From NCBI GenBank assembly GCA_958510875.1, contig OY294070.1:2046001-2110000 (forward strand): DNA of 64,000 nucleotides, given 5' to 3'. Of the stretch, positions 33,521 through 46,171 are shown one piece after another. The first letter of the stretch is position 1, and each line of letters opens with the position of its first letter. Both the position numbers and the translations under genes were made by a program. Source of the DNA: Endomychus coccineus. Taxonomy: Eukaryota; Arthropoda; Insecta; Coleoptera; Endomychidae. A model generated the notes under the pieces. It was not told the origin of the DNA and did no database searches. It saw nothing but the letters and a program-made list of their open reading frames with translations.

Positions 33521-36500
33521 TCAACCCAATTCCGATAGAACCGAGTCCAAGTCTTCTTGAAGTGCCGCCGTTAGCTCCTTTTGTTTATTCAGATCGTCCT
33601 GCAACCTTTCAGCGTTCGTTTTCAACATGTAATTGCCTTTCTTGATCGCCGCCAGGATATTCTCGTGGCGGGTTGAGCGCGTCGCGTAGTTATCTTTCTT
33701 GTTGACAGTAGGCGCCTCTTCCGGTTCGCTTTGACTCCGCTCGGAGGCGCTGTCGTCATCGCTCTCTCCGCTTTCGCTTTCTTCCGAGCTTTCTTCTTCC
33801 GATTCTTCTTCGCTTTCTTCCTTGTCTTCGGCTTCTTCGTCTTCTTCCTCTTCGTCGCTACCCACGTCTTTCATTAAAGCGGCCATCTTGTTGACCTGAA
33901 ATATAACGGAGATGAACAATACACGCTTCAGATTTGAATTTGTCGTACCTCTTTCTGCAGGACTTTATACTTCTTCTTTTCTTCCTTCATGGCCGTCTGA
34001 TTTTTCTTGATGATTTCTCTTAAAGCGACACGTTCTTTTTTCGCGTTGTCCTCTTTGTTCTTATAGTTTCGCAGTTTGGTTTTGAACTGCTTCACTTGTT
34101 TTTGTAGTCTTTTTTCCAACTTTTCATCGTCGTCGCCGTCTTCGCTATCTTCGGAGCTTTCCGATTCTTCGAATTCTTCGCCGCTTTCGTTGCCGTTTGC
34201 TAGGTTTTCCTTTTTGTCGACAAAAGAACCTCTCTTGCCTAGAACATCAATCGACATTCAATCGGTAGTTAGTTAAAAATTGAGGAGGAATATGTTCTTT
34301 TGAAAATTTCTTTGAATTTTAACCAGCTAGATAGAAGTCGAATTCTTTCGAAAAAGTTGAAAAAAATAAATTTTTTCGAAGAGGAATCGGTTCAAGATAC
34401 TACCAGAAGAACAATAACTACTCAATTTGCTAGGAAGAAAATAATACAACTGACATTGAAAATAAACAAATTTGTTTGCGAAAAATCTGGCAAAACGACA
34501 TTATCAAATGAAATGAGCTTAAAAAACTAATACATTGGTTTGGTTTAGTGTCGCCATCTGTCGCATTAAATAAGTCTCACGTTCCTTGTAAGTTTTGGTA
34601 AAGTTCGAGGAATCTATCAATGTACTACATTGCTTGATTTCTTAGTGGGACATCCATTCATAGATGGCGTGATTGACTCCATTATTATTGCAACAGAAAA
34701 AGTTAAACCACGAGATGCAAATGCCATCATCTATTTTCTCTAACCTAATTGTAATATAAAATTACTATCTGTCGACTGGTTATATTTTATTTACCAAGAA
34801 GATTCTTCGATGTTAAATGTCTTTCAATAGAATGCGGTAAATTTTACAAATAAGAAGAGCCGGTTTTAGATCATGATATAATAGGGGTACGAGGTACTGG
34901 ATAGTAGCACCAACAGAGGGATTGTGAGCATAGTGTGACGTTTTTACCTTGTAAAGTGTCCTGTAATCGTTTCTCTAACTCTTCTTTTTGTTTTTTCATG
35001 TCGTCCAATTCGGCTTTGGTGTTTTCCAATTGATCGCTGGCGTCATGGTATTTTTTCTCGACTTCTTGATACGTTTTCCTGGCTTTATCTGCTTCCGTTT
35101 GCAGCGACTTCATTTTCTGAAGTCATCATTCATAAGGGAATAGTTTATGCATTGAATTAAAAGTATAGGGAGAGTACTACAATTCTAAAACTTATCCTAT
35201 TCGGAGGAGTGACTGCTTTTAGTTGAACATTGATGATTTAAAAGCTCTAAAATATCTTGATTGTTATTTTTAATGTTTTGACTATAGCTACAACCAAACA
35301 CATTAAATATTACCTTTTCACTTGATTCATCAATGCCTCCACCACCTCCTTCCCTATTCGCGTTCCTTTCTTTCTCTAGTTCGGCCTCCATCGCTTGTAA
35401 TTTTGCAATCAGTCGCTTGTTTTCACGTATTTGAGCTTCTTTGTTTCTCAATTCGAACGCCAACATTTGTTTAGTACTCTGCAAATCGTCACGAACCCTG
35501 TCAATGTCGTCCATTTCGTCTGCCTCGTCCGCTATCTCTTCCTAGAATGAGAGAATTTATTTGAATTTATTCTTTTTTGGTGATGAAATTGCTTTCGAAT
35601 ATTTAAGGATGGATTCTGGAAGCAGAATCCATCAGAGTAAACTGAATTACAAAACAAAATCTGCCTTTATATGCATTTTCATCCCTTTCAAATTACCAAT
35701 GACTTTTTAACGGATCCAGATTATGAACCGTATCCAGAAATAAACCTAGTAACTAGGTTCATATGAAAAATCGAGTTGTTCAGCGGCTTCATGTCCTAAT
35801 AAACCCTAATCGCATGTTGAATGCTATAATGGCATTAGAAATAGAAGAAATTCTGGATTTTATAATAATTTCTGCGACGATAAGTGAACTTAGAATATAT
35901 TATGTTATATAATCTAAGAGTGAACTACTATTTCTCGTATTCTGTTTGCTTTATATAATTAAATAATTCTTTGGCGGAGAAAAAAGTAACTGTTCCATCT
36001 AATGTTCTGATTCGAGTGCTCTTGCATCTTTAAGTCATCCATGGAAATCCTGAGATGTAGATTTCCGCCTAATTGCCATTAGTTTATTCATGAGCATCAC
36101 ATTGTCAAGGCGTTGGCCACTAGTAGAGATGGCTATGATATTGTCTGGTAAAGAAGACGGATCTTCCCCCATTCTGAATGTAACGTAACATTGTCAGATT
36201 ATTCAACGCTGGTCATGATGAGTTCAGTCAAAAATTTACATTTAGTGTATCACATATAACGAAGATTACCGGAACCGACTTGATTATTTAAACTTACTGG
36301 TGGGATGGTAGCCATAGACACAGACTTCTGTATTTGTTCCTCGATGGTCATCTGTCGGCGGAATTTCCTCAAACCTTCCAATTGTGGTTTACTCCTATCG
36401 TTGGTCTTCACCCGTTTCAAACAGATACCTTGCTGGATCTAAAAACAAAATGTCGTTAATTGAATAGAACCAGTCATTACGTGATGAAAATCCTTTCTAA

Positions 36501-39500
36501 ACTCAAATAAAATAACTATAAAAACTTCGATTTTCACTGGTTTAATGTAACTTTCGTTAATACCGTAGCTTTAGCTTCTTCAAAAAATATTACAAAGTAC
36601 TAACTTACTAGAAAAGACCTCATAACTTTAATGATAATCTTAGGATATATGGTTAGTGGAATTTTAACTCGATGGGTTAGATAAAATTCCATTAACCATC
36701 TATCCTAAGATTATCATTAGAGTTTTATATTAGGTTAGCTCATTTGTAGTAATTTAATATTTTGTAATATTTGTTTGTGTTAACGATCCTTTAACAGTTA
36801 TTTGATTCAAGTTTACAAAATACCGTTTTTCATTTGCCGAGTTTAAAACAAAAGCGGTTCATTAAGACACCCTTACCTGTTTTAGGAGTACATTGTGTGC
36901 TGTCGCTTTTTCGCTTTCATATAGGAAGTGTTCTTTGGCTTTAGATTCGGGTAGTACTGGTTGCGATCGATCATTGCAATGAACATGTTTGAGGCCCTTT
37001 TTCCCTTCGATTTCTTTCAACAAATTAGTCCAGTCCGGACGTGTTTTCGGTCGCGTTCTACAAAATAACGAATGATTGGAATATTCCATAATGATAGAAG
37101 TGCAATTGCGTCGACTTTAAAGGTCACTCAGTAAGATTGTCTAGTAGAATGAAGTTTTGGGTTCACATAAGTCTTATAGGTAACGGCAATGTACAGAAAA
37201 TTTTCAGGAAAATCGCAATTCTAGCAGGGACAGGGGAATCGGTATGTCCCCTCCGGGTTGTATGTTGATAGTTTTATCAAACTAACAAACTAACTGGGAG
37301 TTGAATGAAACTAAAAACAGGTTTTGACTCACCTTAGATTTTCCAGATGTTCCAACTGTTTCCTATTCAAGGAATCTCTTATGAAATCGGGCGGTACACT
37401 CGGTGGTGGTGGCGGCGGCATCGGGGGTGGTATCGGTGTCAAATTAACACGCAAGATGCTTTCTTCGCGAACTAATTGATTCCGGTACGATGGCACTTCC
37501 TGAAACATGTCGAACGTTGTAGAGTGCGCCAGAACTGAAGACAGTGTAGGATTGCTGTGTGTTTGTATAAATAGATCGATTTGTAATTAATTTTAGCCTA
37601 GTCTGATTGTCGATCGTTCATTCATTGGCACTGGACGTCCGTTTGATGACCTCGAATTCATTCATCAATCATGAGACGAAGTGCATCAAGCGTACCGTCT
37701 GGCAGCTTCACGTTGTTGTTCTTGTGGAGTGTTTTTGTTAAAACGCAAGAATATGTGGCTTTACAGAAAACGAAAACATATTTCTCACCAAAATTGTGTG
37801 ATAATATTCTGAGAAGTGTGACAAAAGTATAATTTCTGTGATGTATGTTTTATTTAAAAACTATGATCATCTAATGTTTTTTTGTTAAATTATTAAAATG
37901 ACAATACCAATAATTCCTTAACTCGTTATTTTCGAGTTGTTCTTTAAACATTCAAACTCAAATATTTCTAAAACAGCTACTCCAATCAAACATTGTTTTT
38001 TTAAGATACACACAAACATTTGCATAATAACTTTTTTCTAAATCGTATGTACAATCAGAAAATCTTACCAGTTTTGCAAAAATTCAGTTGCGTACAAATT
38101 AGGGTTGGAAAAAGAAGAAAGCCTCCCCGTATCCACGCCATTGGACTGATTTGCAAAAGTTTATTTCACTGAATCATAGGTACACATCTCAGCATCACCT
38201 GTACCGAAACGGCCCTTCGTCACCAGGTTTCCCAGTCTCGGACAATGCGCCATGGGCGTTTTCCTGGATATCGAAGGGGCGTTCGACAATACCTCCTTCG
38301 AGTCCATGTGTCATGCTGCGGAATCGATTACACCTCGGTCAGGTGGATCAAGACCATGCTCTCGCAGAGACTAATAACGGCGCACCAATATGGCAGCGTC
38401 GCATGTACACATCTCACGCGAGGGTGCCCTCAGGGAGGAGTTCTGTCTCCGCTCCTTTGGTACCTGGTGGTGGACGGCTTGTGAGTCGAGCTGGATGTGG
38501 CTGGGTTTTACGCAGACGACTTGGCAGCTGTAACATGCGGTTACCTTGTGCGAGCTTCAAAACACTGCACTCGCCATCGTGGCTCGCTGGTGCCAGGCCG
38601 AAGGACTCTTCTTTTCACGACGACACGGAAAGTGGGACCCCTATCAGATATTCGTCTGTTAGGAAGGTCCCTGCACATGAAAGGCTCAGTGAAGGCTCAC
38701 CTTGGGGTTATCCTCGATGCTAAACTGAGTTGGAAAATCTAAATGGAGCCATAAGAGATATCAGTCGATGCAAAATCTTAGCCTTCGGCACTGCCTTAGG
38801 CCTGCAGGGCTGATTCATATATCAAGGGGCGCACAATGAACCCAATCAAGCTCAATCTAAGTGCTCCGGACTTGTCCGCCCCCGTTTTGATTCATCGATT
38901 GATTGATCACCTGTACCAAATTTGAACAACATTGGTCTAACGGTCTAGAGGGTATGATAAAAAACCCATTTTCGGGGTTGAACTTTGAAGGGGTGTATCT
39001 CCCCGGAGATTTTTTATTTGACGTACTTTACGTGCTCCCAAATTCTGACCACCTATTTGAGAAATACCTTGTATTTGTAATATTTATTGTTAACCTTAAA
39101 GTAATTTTGGTCTATGCAAAGTGAAATTAAACTTAATATTTCCTGTCCTATTATTGGTAATGTATTAATGTGGATTAGAAGTTCTTCAATTAGAATAATG
39201 ATCAGCTGTGTGGGAATACTTGGAAAGAGGTTTTTGACATCGAAAAATAAGTTTGGTATTTGTTTGTATTAATTAAGGGGTGCCTTTGCGGACCCTTGAT
39301 ACCTAGGCCGAAGCCATTTACACCCCGTGTCACGTGTCGCCTAGTGACACTAGTAGTGGCCCCAACACGGAATCTTGTGGAACCCCCATGTTCATTGGTA
39401 GCAAGTCAGACTGACTATTTTTATATAAAACCGTTTGTTGTCTTTCAGAAAGATATATAATAAGTTTGATATTTTTCTTTATCATCATTATTATTAATTA

Positions 39501-40903
39501 AGGGGAGCATTGCGGTCCCTTAATGCCTAGGTCGAAGTAATTGAAATGAATTTTTAATACTGTATGAAGAGCTAAAGTTTGCATATTTTGATATTATGTT
39601 GGCTAATTTTCTAGCTATTTTTTGACAGGGGGCATTGATATATAAATAAACGTGTCTTATTGGAGAATTGTCTTTGTGAATTTTTAATAAGCCATTTAGA
39701 GGATTTATGTTTAATAAATGAGATTTCTCATATTCTGTGAAAAGATTCAATGTTGGTCTAATTTTAATTCTATAAATTTTGTTGGATCTAAAAATTGATC
39801 AATTTGTACTTTTGTTACATTTGTCGTTTGGACAGAGGCAATTGGAGAGGTCGATTTTGATTGTTAGGGCAATAACTTCTCCATACTCCATTCATGGATA
39901 CGTTGAATATGTTGAAAGATGTTAACTAAGCACGCATTCGTGTTGGTCGAGTCATACGTACCCTATCAAGTTCTTGTTCGACAGTTGGATCTCTACGTAA
40001 ATTTGGTCTGGGCGGTTCTTTCTTGATCCTTTCGGCCACGCTGTTCAATTTAACGCTAAACTTTTCTTCCTTTTGTTTGCCAGGAGCCGCGTCCGGCTTG
40101 GGGGGCACCGGTTTTAAAGATGGCTTCACGAACGTACTTTCCTTGCTACCATTTTCTTGCAGTTCTTTGTTTGGAATCGACGTTTTTCTCAATTGTACAT
40201 TTGCTGAAATTCAAGGGTATCATCAAGGTTGACGATGAACTCGCGAGGTTTTATACAGTTTATAGTATAAACTTCTCCAATCAACAGTTAATAAGGACAA
40301 TATGTCATTAAGTATGCTCGAATTCGGTTTCGTGTAATAATAATAATAATGAGTAGTTTGTTTGATGTTATTACTTGAAAACCTCAGTCAAAGAAAATAG
40401 AAATATGAATCATGCATGAATTAAATTTTTGAATATAACTACGAATAAGGGCTTACGTCAGAAAAATAATTTCTCAAATATTCTCCTAAAGAATAGAAAC
40501 ATTTGAATACTAAGATATTCCTTTATGACAAATAGAAATGACCAATAATTGATACCACATCCAGCTCTGTAAACTCTGTGAAACTCTAATTGGATGGATA
40601 TCATTACTTTGTCGAGTATATTGACTTCATGAATTTGATTTCTCATACTTTCGTTTTTTCTATTTTTCTATGGATTCGGCGTTTACTTGATGTGAATTAT
40701 CTAAGAAGTTTATCATTATTACCTAATGGGTTATCTAGTTTTGCGTCTGAGGTATTGCTGTCTCGTCTGGGATTTTTCGATACCCATGGTGTGGTAGGAA
40801 GTGGAAGAGGATTGGGACCTTCCTTCACCCATGGAGGTCTGAATGTGGTCCTGGCTTGTGGAGCATTACTGGCATCAGCTTCTTTGCCTTTTCCCGCCGG
40901 CAT
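33521..40903 (-). CDS. sals: WH2-domain, coiled-coil muscle actin regulator, SALS-like (9 exons)
   Basis: Nine minus-strand exons join in frame into 657 codons: 40903-40723, 40203-39962, 37499-37333, 37057-36877, 36438-36298, 35541-35314, 35116-34948, 34238-33949, 33895-33521. Order of parts: a start MPAGKGKEADASNAPQ and RPPWVKEGPNPLPLPTTPW; a basic/proline segment; a polyproline run (PIPPPMPPPPPPSVPPD); WH2-a (WTNLLKEIEGKKGLKHVHCN, then DRSQP); WH2-b (VLLKQIQQGICLKRVKTNDR); a long coiled coil (DDIDRVRDDLQSTKQMLAFE and on); then an acidic Glu/Ser/Asp segment and a final helix. Two WH2 domains plus a proline-rich region fit Drosophila SALS, which lengthens sarcomeric actin filaments from pointed ends. 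The SALS name is by recollection of this architecture. A different WH2 coiled-coil protein is possible. Introns hold LINE and Penelope scraps. Confidence 0.8.
36624..36724. repeat. Long near-perfect hairpin in a SALS intron
   Basis: The left arm 36624-36666 and right arm 36682-36724 are 43 bases each and complementary except for about 3 positions (for example ATGATAATCTTAGGATA against TATCCTAAGATTATCAT). The loop is 15 bases. It lies between the two WH2 exons. It could be a tiny inverted-repeat transposon or the source of a small RNA; sequence alone does not decide. Confidence 0.8.
38200..38760 (+). pseudogene. Jockey/R1-type LINE reverse transcriptase fragment
   Basis: In shifting plus-strand frames: MGVFLDIEGAFDNTSFESM (first catalytic Asp), YTSVRWIKTMLSQRL, RGCPQGGVLSPLLWYLVVDG and AGFYADDLAAV (catalytic YADD), then LGVILDAKLSWK. 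These are the successive RT motifs of Jockey-like LINEs. Frameshifts occur between them and the copy is truncated. It lies antisense inside the SALS intron. Confidence 0.8.
39520..39760 (-). pseudogene. Penelope-like reverse transcriptase fragment
   Basis: On the minus strand: NPLNGLLKIHKDNSPIRHVY, then INAPCQKIARKLANIISKY and YSIKNSFQL. This is the start of a Penelope-like RT ('GLPKIHK...PIRPIVS...APCYKIAK.LA'). About 76 codons survive. Just upstream (39271-39315 and 39495-39540) a short GGGG...GCGG...CCCTT...ACCTAGG motif is directly repeated, 224 bp apart. Confidence 0.65.
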
Positions 40904-43460
40904 TTTCTTGCGTTTTCTGTAAGAGGATTTTATGTTTAGACATTTTGTATTAAATGAATGGAATTGGACATAAAAAGTCATAAAAGTGCGACTTTTTGAA
41001 TTAACTTGGACTTTTTTGAATTAATTCACTAATTAATTAATCAAATTTAATTTTCTTACTAAAACTAAGACAAAATAGGAAAAACAACAAAGAACAATTT
41101 TCTTCAAAAATCTTAAATCATAACATAACAAAGCTTTTTTGAAAAACAAACTAAACTTCCACACCTGCGGATGAAGCTACTGCTGTCATAAGTTGTCTCT
41201 CTCTCTCTCCCTCCTCGCTCTTTGTTAGTGAAAATTTTTGCATCCCCTACTCAATATCTGTCATGTTTGAAATAACAAAGTATTGCATCGGGACCTGATT
41301 ATAAGGGGACAATTTTCCATGGAACCGGTAACAGGTTTGGAAACTGCAGCTGCACATTCCAAGGCCTTTTGTTTTTCACCTTCGAGGAAAATTATATTTT
41401 CGAATGTTCAGTAACCAATCGAAAGATGTATGCTTTTGGTTCAGCTGATTTCGGTGAAGCTCGGTTACCTACGTCTAGTATACAGTCTGTAAATCGCAGA
41501 CCATAATGCATCCCACTTCAAATATACCGCATGTCATATTTGTGTTTCACGATAACACTCTAACTTCTCTACATCTAAATAGTAATGCCGGTATTCTGTT
41601 TGGATATCCCATCATTGATGCGTTTTCCGACTCCGGTCCCGATGCATAATGTTGTGTTGTGGGCGCTGCACGGTTATCACATGTTTATTGCTACTCGGTT
41701 CCGTCATAATGCCATCGAATATTTCTGTTTGAAGTTGATAATGCAATTTGTTAACATCGGAAAATTTGAATTGATTTGTCTTTTAAATTAAATCACTGAC
41801 TTGATTCATATAAATTAATTCGTGCCAAACTTGAATCAAGGATTGATTCTTTTATTCAAATTATTCATATTGAAAAAGATTGTGGGAATTTGGAGCAATG
41901 GCCTATAATTCCACCTGGTTATGGAAGCCTAAGGGATTGTTTCACTCCTTTTTAAATTTTCGGAACCGGTTTCTGCAATTTGAAACATCTGTTCACATTT
42001 CGAAGTTATAATCCATTGCCCCATTACAAATTGTCACCCTGTATATTCAAATATGCAACTCAACAGGATGAAGCTTATATTAAAATGATTCATAATTAAA
42101 GTAGGCAGGCGCATTCCTTGGTATGCGGGAATTATCAACGCGTTCATCAACCCATCGTCGCCATTAATAAAACAAAATAAATACTTTTCTGTCTAACAGT
42201 GTGCTTGCATTCAAAACTTTTACAAGGGCAAGTTATAAATATAACAGAAACTATTATTTTCATATGATATTGTAGCATTTATATGTGTATGAGAACCGAT
42301 CGTTCGATAAAAACGGTCGTAAAAAGCAACCGGCCAATTTAACGACTTCAATTTTTGACTATATTTTGTAGACATGTGTACGATTGTTTGTGCAAATTGT
42401 ATCCACATGTAATGTCAATCCAAAGGATTGCCGAAATTCAAGGTTTCGTAACGCGGCGAGATGTTGCCTTACCGTCTGAGGTGAAAATTAATGGTACAAT
42501 TGAATTTCTCATCAATAAGAATGTATTATGACGGCGTTATATAGGAATCGATGAGATCGACCAAATGCACTATTTTTCCATACTACCCCTTATGAAATTT
42601 GAGAAAATGCGAAAATTCCCCAAGGTTCATGTAACTAAGGGAACTTGTTCTATCTGATGTCAGAAGGTTGTGGATACCAATTTTGGGGCATATTTTCAAC
42701 ATTTTGGTGCATGTTTTGACTAAATGATTTATGCGCATATTCTTGGGGTTTCCACTTGCATGTTTGCGTTTCCCTAATAATAATCGAGGAAGGATGTTTC
42801 CGCAAAACGGATCTCGTAGCAAATTCGTTTGACATGATTTTAAATAAAATTGGCAGCCAGCGTTTTATCGACTCCGCAATAAAATTCACGCCTTACACGT
42901 TAGAACAGATGGTTTAATATAACTTTAAATACATTCTGACCTAATAAACGAGACCTGATTTTGCGTAAAATATAAATTTTTAGCTGTCTTCTCGCAGTAC
43001 GTAACACTTGACGTTTGTATTAAAGATATAATACGCTGGCGCGGGCGTGTTCACATGGATTATGCCATATATGTTCAGAAACCATTTGAAGTGGCAGCTG
43101 AAGCTGTTGTGGCTATCGATGAATGAAAGTGGGTCTACAGGATTTGTTTATATTGTACGTCTTCAAATAGTTTGTTGATGGTTCAGTGGGAGTGCAACTT
43201 AGTTATGAAAATGATTAAAGATTTAACGGTTTTGAGAAAATGGGAAAAATTGTGTTTTTCTTGAGCATTGGGAAATTAAGGAAACAAAATAACTAGCTAA
43301 CTTCTTCTTTTACCATTCTAGTAACAAAAATTCAATATTTCTAACTCCAACTACTAAAAACCTCGAAATTCTTTGGATAACGGTCCCAGGGATCGACGAA
43401 ATTACCATAATGCTCATAAAGTCTTGTTCAACATATATCGCCCACCCCATACTCTTGGGG
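40904..43460. other. Upstream region of SALS, unassigned
   Basis: AATGCCGG is preceded by an apparent acceptor (TCTTACAG at about 40921), so a 5' UTR intron probably extends into this stretch. A CT microsatellite lies at about 41197-41215. At 42032-42046 TCACCCTGTATATTC looks like the end of a rosa-like transposon, but no partner end was found. From 42220 to 42900 broken minus-strand frames look protein-like (ICYEIRFAETSFLDYY) but were not identified. Confidence 0.35.
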
Positions 43461-43740
43461 GACAGGTAGCTCTGGTAGAAGCATTGATCTTCTAATCTCT
43501 GTGGCAGCCGGTCGATGGTTCGAATTCAGCGACTGCAGAATTTTTCCGATGGTCCGAGAAAGTGGTGAGGCGAGATACAATGGGCCGTCAAGCCTAAGTG
43601 TCATCGAGACTGCCCTGGTTGCAGGATCGAGTCTACCACACGAGGTGGAGTGTTTAGTGGGTATATCTGAGGTGCTTAAATTCGGACTCAGGAACTCCCA
43701 CATTAACTTATGGGATGTTACAGGCCCATAAAGAGTTTCA
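43461..43740 (+). repeat. tRNA-derived SINE
   Basis: The head looks like a tRNA gene: an A-box-like TAGCTCTGGTAGAAG (43467-43481) and a B-box-like GGTTCGAATTC (43517-43527), about 45 bp apart. A non-tRNA body follows. The anticodon-arm region (GATCTTCTAATC) is recognisable, but the acceptor stem does not close, so it is not a working tRNA gene. On insect SINEs this arrangement gives internal pol III promotion. Confidence 0.6.
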
Positions 43741-43814
43741 ACCGCCTCCCAACAACAAAAAATTCATGCTTTTGATTTATTGCTCACTAACAATACATAT
43801 CCCTATGAAGTAAA

Positions 43815-44130
43815 GATCCACGAATCAATCCAACACCTCCACGCACAGTTTGGCAACGTGTCACAGAGATCTCGGATGTTATCAGGCTAGGAATGGAAAC
43901 TTACGTACCCCATACCAACAAATCACCGTCATCTGGTGAACGAAGATTCAATAAAATCTGTTCTAGGGTTGTCGCTTCAAAACGAACAGCATACCGTCGT
44001 TGGCGAGGCAACACGTGTCTGGAGACCAGAGCAAAATATGTTTGAAGTCAGAATAAATAATAAAATAATAAACGTTTCTAAAGAGGCATATAATGACAAA
44101 ATAAGATCAAAGCTTACCGAATGCCAATGA
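43815..44130 (+). pseudogene. CR1/Jockey-type LINE fragment (linker region)
   Basis: It repeats the segment at 27660-28040. The end reads VWRPEQNMFEVRINNKIINV, then SKEAYNDKIRSKLTEC. Upstream it keeps HTNKSPSSGERRFNKICSRV in another frame. Truncated on both sides. Confidence 0.6.
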
Positions 44131-44145
44131 AAAAAAAATCTTTTC

Positions 44146-44825
44146 ACGTCATTGAAATTATCGTGTGATAAATCGCTATAGGGGTTTTATGGTCGATAAT
44201 GACATCAAAAACGTCAGAAAATAATATTAGGATTATGTGGAAAATGATGGAAAATTTAAAAAAATACAAGTATGTTTGTTTTAATTTATACAAGTTAGTA
44301 ATTGTTTATTTAAAGCTACAATATTGGAATATGATGTGTCATTATTTAAAAAAATAAATGCTGACAATCTTATTTTATTATAACATTGTTTAAAATAAAT
44401 TTTGTAATTTATAATTTAATATATTTATAATGTAATAATTCATAATTGAAAATTTTAATAATATTCATCAACCTATTAATTAATCTCTATGTGTTCACTC
44501 CTACAAAAATTAAAAGTAATGCCCGAACAAAAATATTTCTTTACCTTTTTATAAAATAGGTTCATAATATATTCAGGTACATAGTCGGAACTGGTTCATC
44601 GGGCCCTTTTTTATTTGAAATATACAAAAATATATTTCTAGAATGTGATTTAACTTCGTAAACACAAATGTTAATCAACACTCAAAAAATTACACTAAAA
44701 AAAGGAGAATTCTTCGTTTTTCCGGGAAATGATATTTTTCAACTTTTTAATTATCAAATTCGTAATCCGCGACCACGAAAACTCCTATGGCGACTTATCA
44801 CACGATTATTTCAATGATCATTGAA
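44146..44825. mobile_element. Inverted-repeat element without coding capacity
   Basis: Left TCATTGAAATTATCGTGTGA (from about 44149) mirrors right TCACACGATTATTTCAATGA (ending near 44820). The match continues inward (TAAATCGCTATAGGGGTTTT against GAAAACTCCTATGGCGACTTA) for about 55 bp. The interior is AT-rich and has no ORF. Confidence 0.65.
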
Positions 44826-46171
44826 CGAGTCTTTCGAGTTCAGCGACCCAAAAAAAAAACTAGAATTTTGGATGCTCAATTTTAATTTTTTTATAAATTT
44901 TCTTCAAAAAGGGGGTGATAAAAGGGTTAATTTAGCGTTTAGGGGCTGCTGAAAAAATTTCCGATACCACGCACTGCTTTTTTTTAGAAAGTTGGCCAAA
45001 TTTCCCCGCTTATTGACTGGATTTATAGTTTATTAGTATTATAATAATTAAGATATCAAGGGTGTTATTAGTATAATAACGCCCCTGCTCGATAGTGTAC
45101 GTCCACTGAGGAGTTATTATCCGTATTACGCCTGTGGTATCTTTAACGTTTAATATTAAAGTAAAAACAAAATTTTAACCAACATATCTGGATGTCTTGG
45201 CCAATTCCGACGTAGCACCATGAAACTCATTTTCCGCGAATTGGGGAAAAAGTTATACGAAGTTGTAGATGGTGTCATGCTAATTTAGCATCACATGATT
45301 CATTTGGATAATTTATTAGGCTAAAATAATTATTAATACCTGTTATTAAGCAATTTTTATCTCGATCTAATAATTGGGAAATATTCCGATGATGTATAGG
45401 CGTTCTGTTTGATTTCCATTATAAAAAAAATGATGGAAAACGTGAAGTCGTCGAAGAATGGAAATAATAAAGGTATTTAGACACTTACCGCTATAACGAA
45501 ATCACTATTTATAACTTTCCAAATTCGCCGTTCTAATGAAATATTTGTGAGTTTAACACTGCATTATGCTTTTAAAATCCGTTTTGGCACGTTCTGGACA
45601 ATCTAAGTAAGACAGTCGAATTTCCGCTAAACGAAATCGAAACATCCGAAGATCGCGATATCGTTTTTCGATTATTTAGACGCAGTTGCGTCCGTTTTTC
45701 ATCGATTATTTACGCGACGCCTCGATTGGTGTTACGTATTTTTCGCGATATTCGTATAATTTTCCGGCTTGGCTTGTGTCGTCTACATGTGTTCTAATGG
45801 AACGGGACGGTACATTGGTTTGTTGCATTTAGAAATAACCGAATCTATTTTAGTTCGCGCGACGATGACGTTTCAAGCGGTCGCGCTTCTCTCTGTTCGA
45901 GTTATTTCACGAATCTGAAATAAATATTTTTTTTCTGTCGTCGCTTCCGACGATTTCGCGCGTTTGGGCCAATTTCGACGGGAGCGTGGGGGTCGCCTTC
46001 GTGATGCATTCTTAATTAAGAGAGAGAGCCGTATTGAAAATTATACAATGGGTCCACTCCAAGTTCTTAAATCTTACCCAATTTTTTCCAATCCCAATCC
46101 CAATTCCCGATCTAGAAAACTGTGTGGAAATTATTCTAACATGTCAGAACTGCACTCTTTATGGTATAGAT
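44826..46171. other. Intergenic; CG-rich patch at 45600-46020
   Basis: The first part is AT-rich and contains CAGCGACCCAAAAAAAAAAC (about 44850), a motif shared with 28960. From 45600 to 46020 CG dinucleotides are frequent (GCGACG, CGTCGC, CGCGCG) and T runs intervene, unlike the flanks. This could be a promoter or untranslated exon, perhaps for the minus-strand gene to the left. No ORF supports a gene. Confidence 0.35.

Noticed and set aside
34300..34530. 76-codon plus-strand ORF antisense to SALS
   Set aside because: It lies in a SALS intron, is Lys/Asn-rich as chance AT-rich ORFs are, and shows no motif.
42583..42889. Minus-strand protein-like frames with ICYEIRFAETSFLDYY
   Set aside because: Possibly a decayed transposase, but no catalytic motif could be placed with confidence, so no family was assigned.
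43428..43731. Overlapping ORFs on both strands (91 and 76 codons)
   Set aside because: They coincide with the tRNA-derived SINE body, and neither shows a domain.
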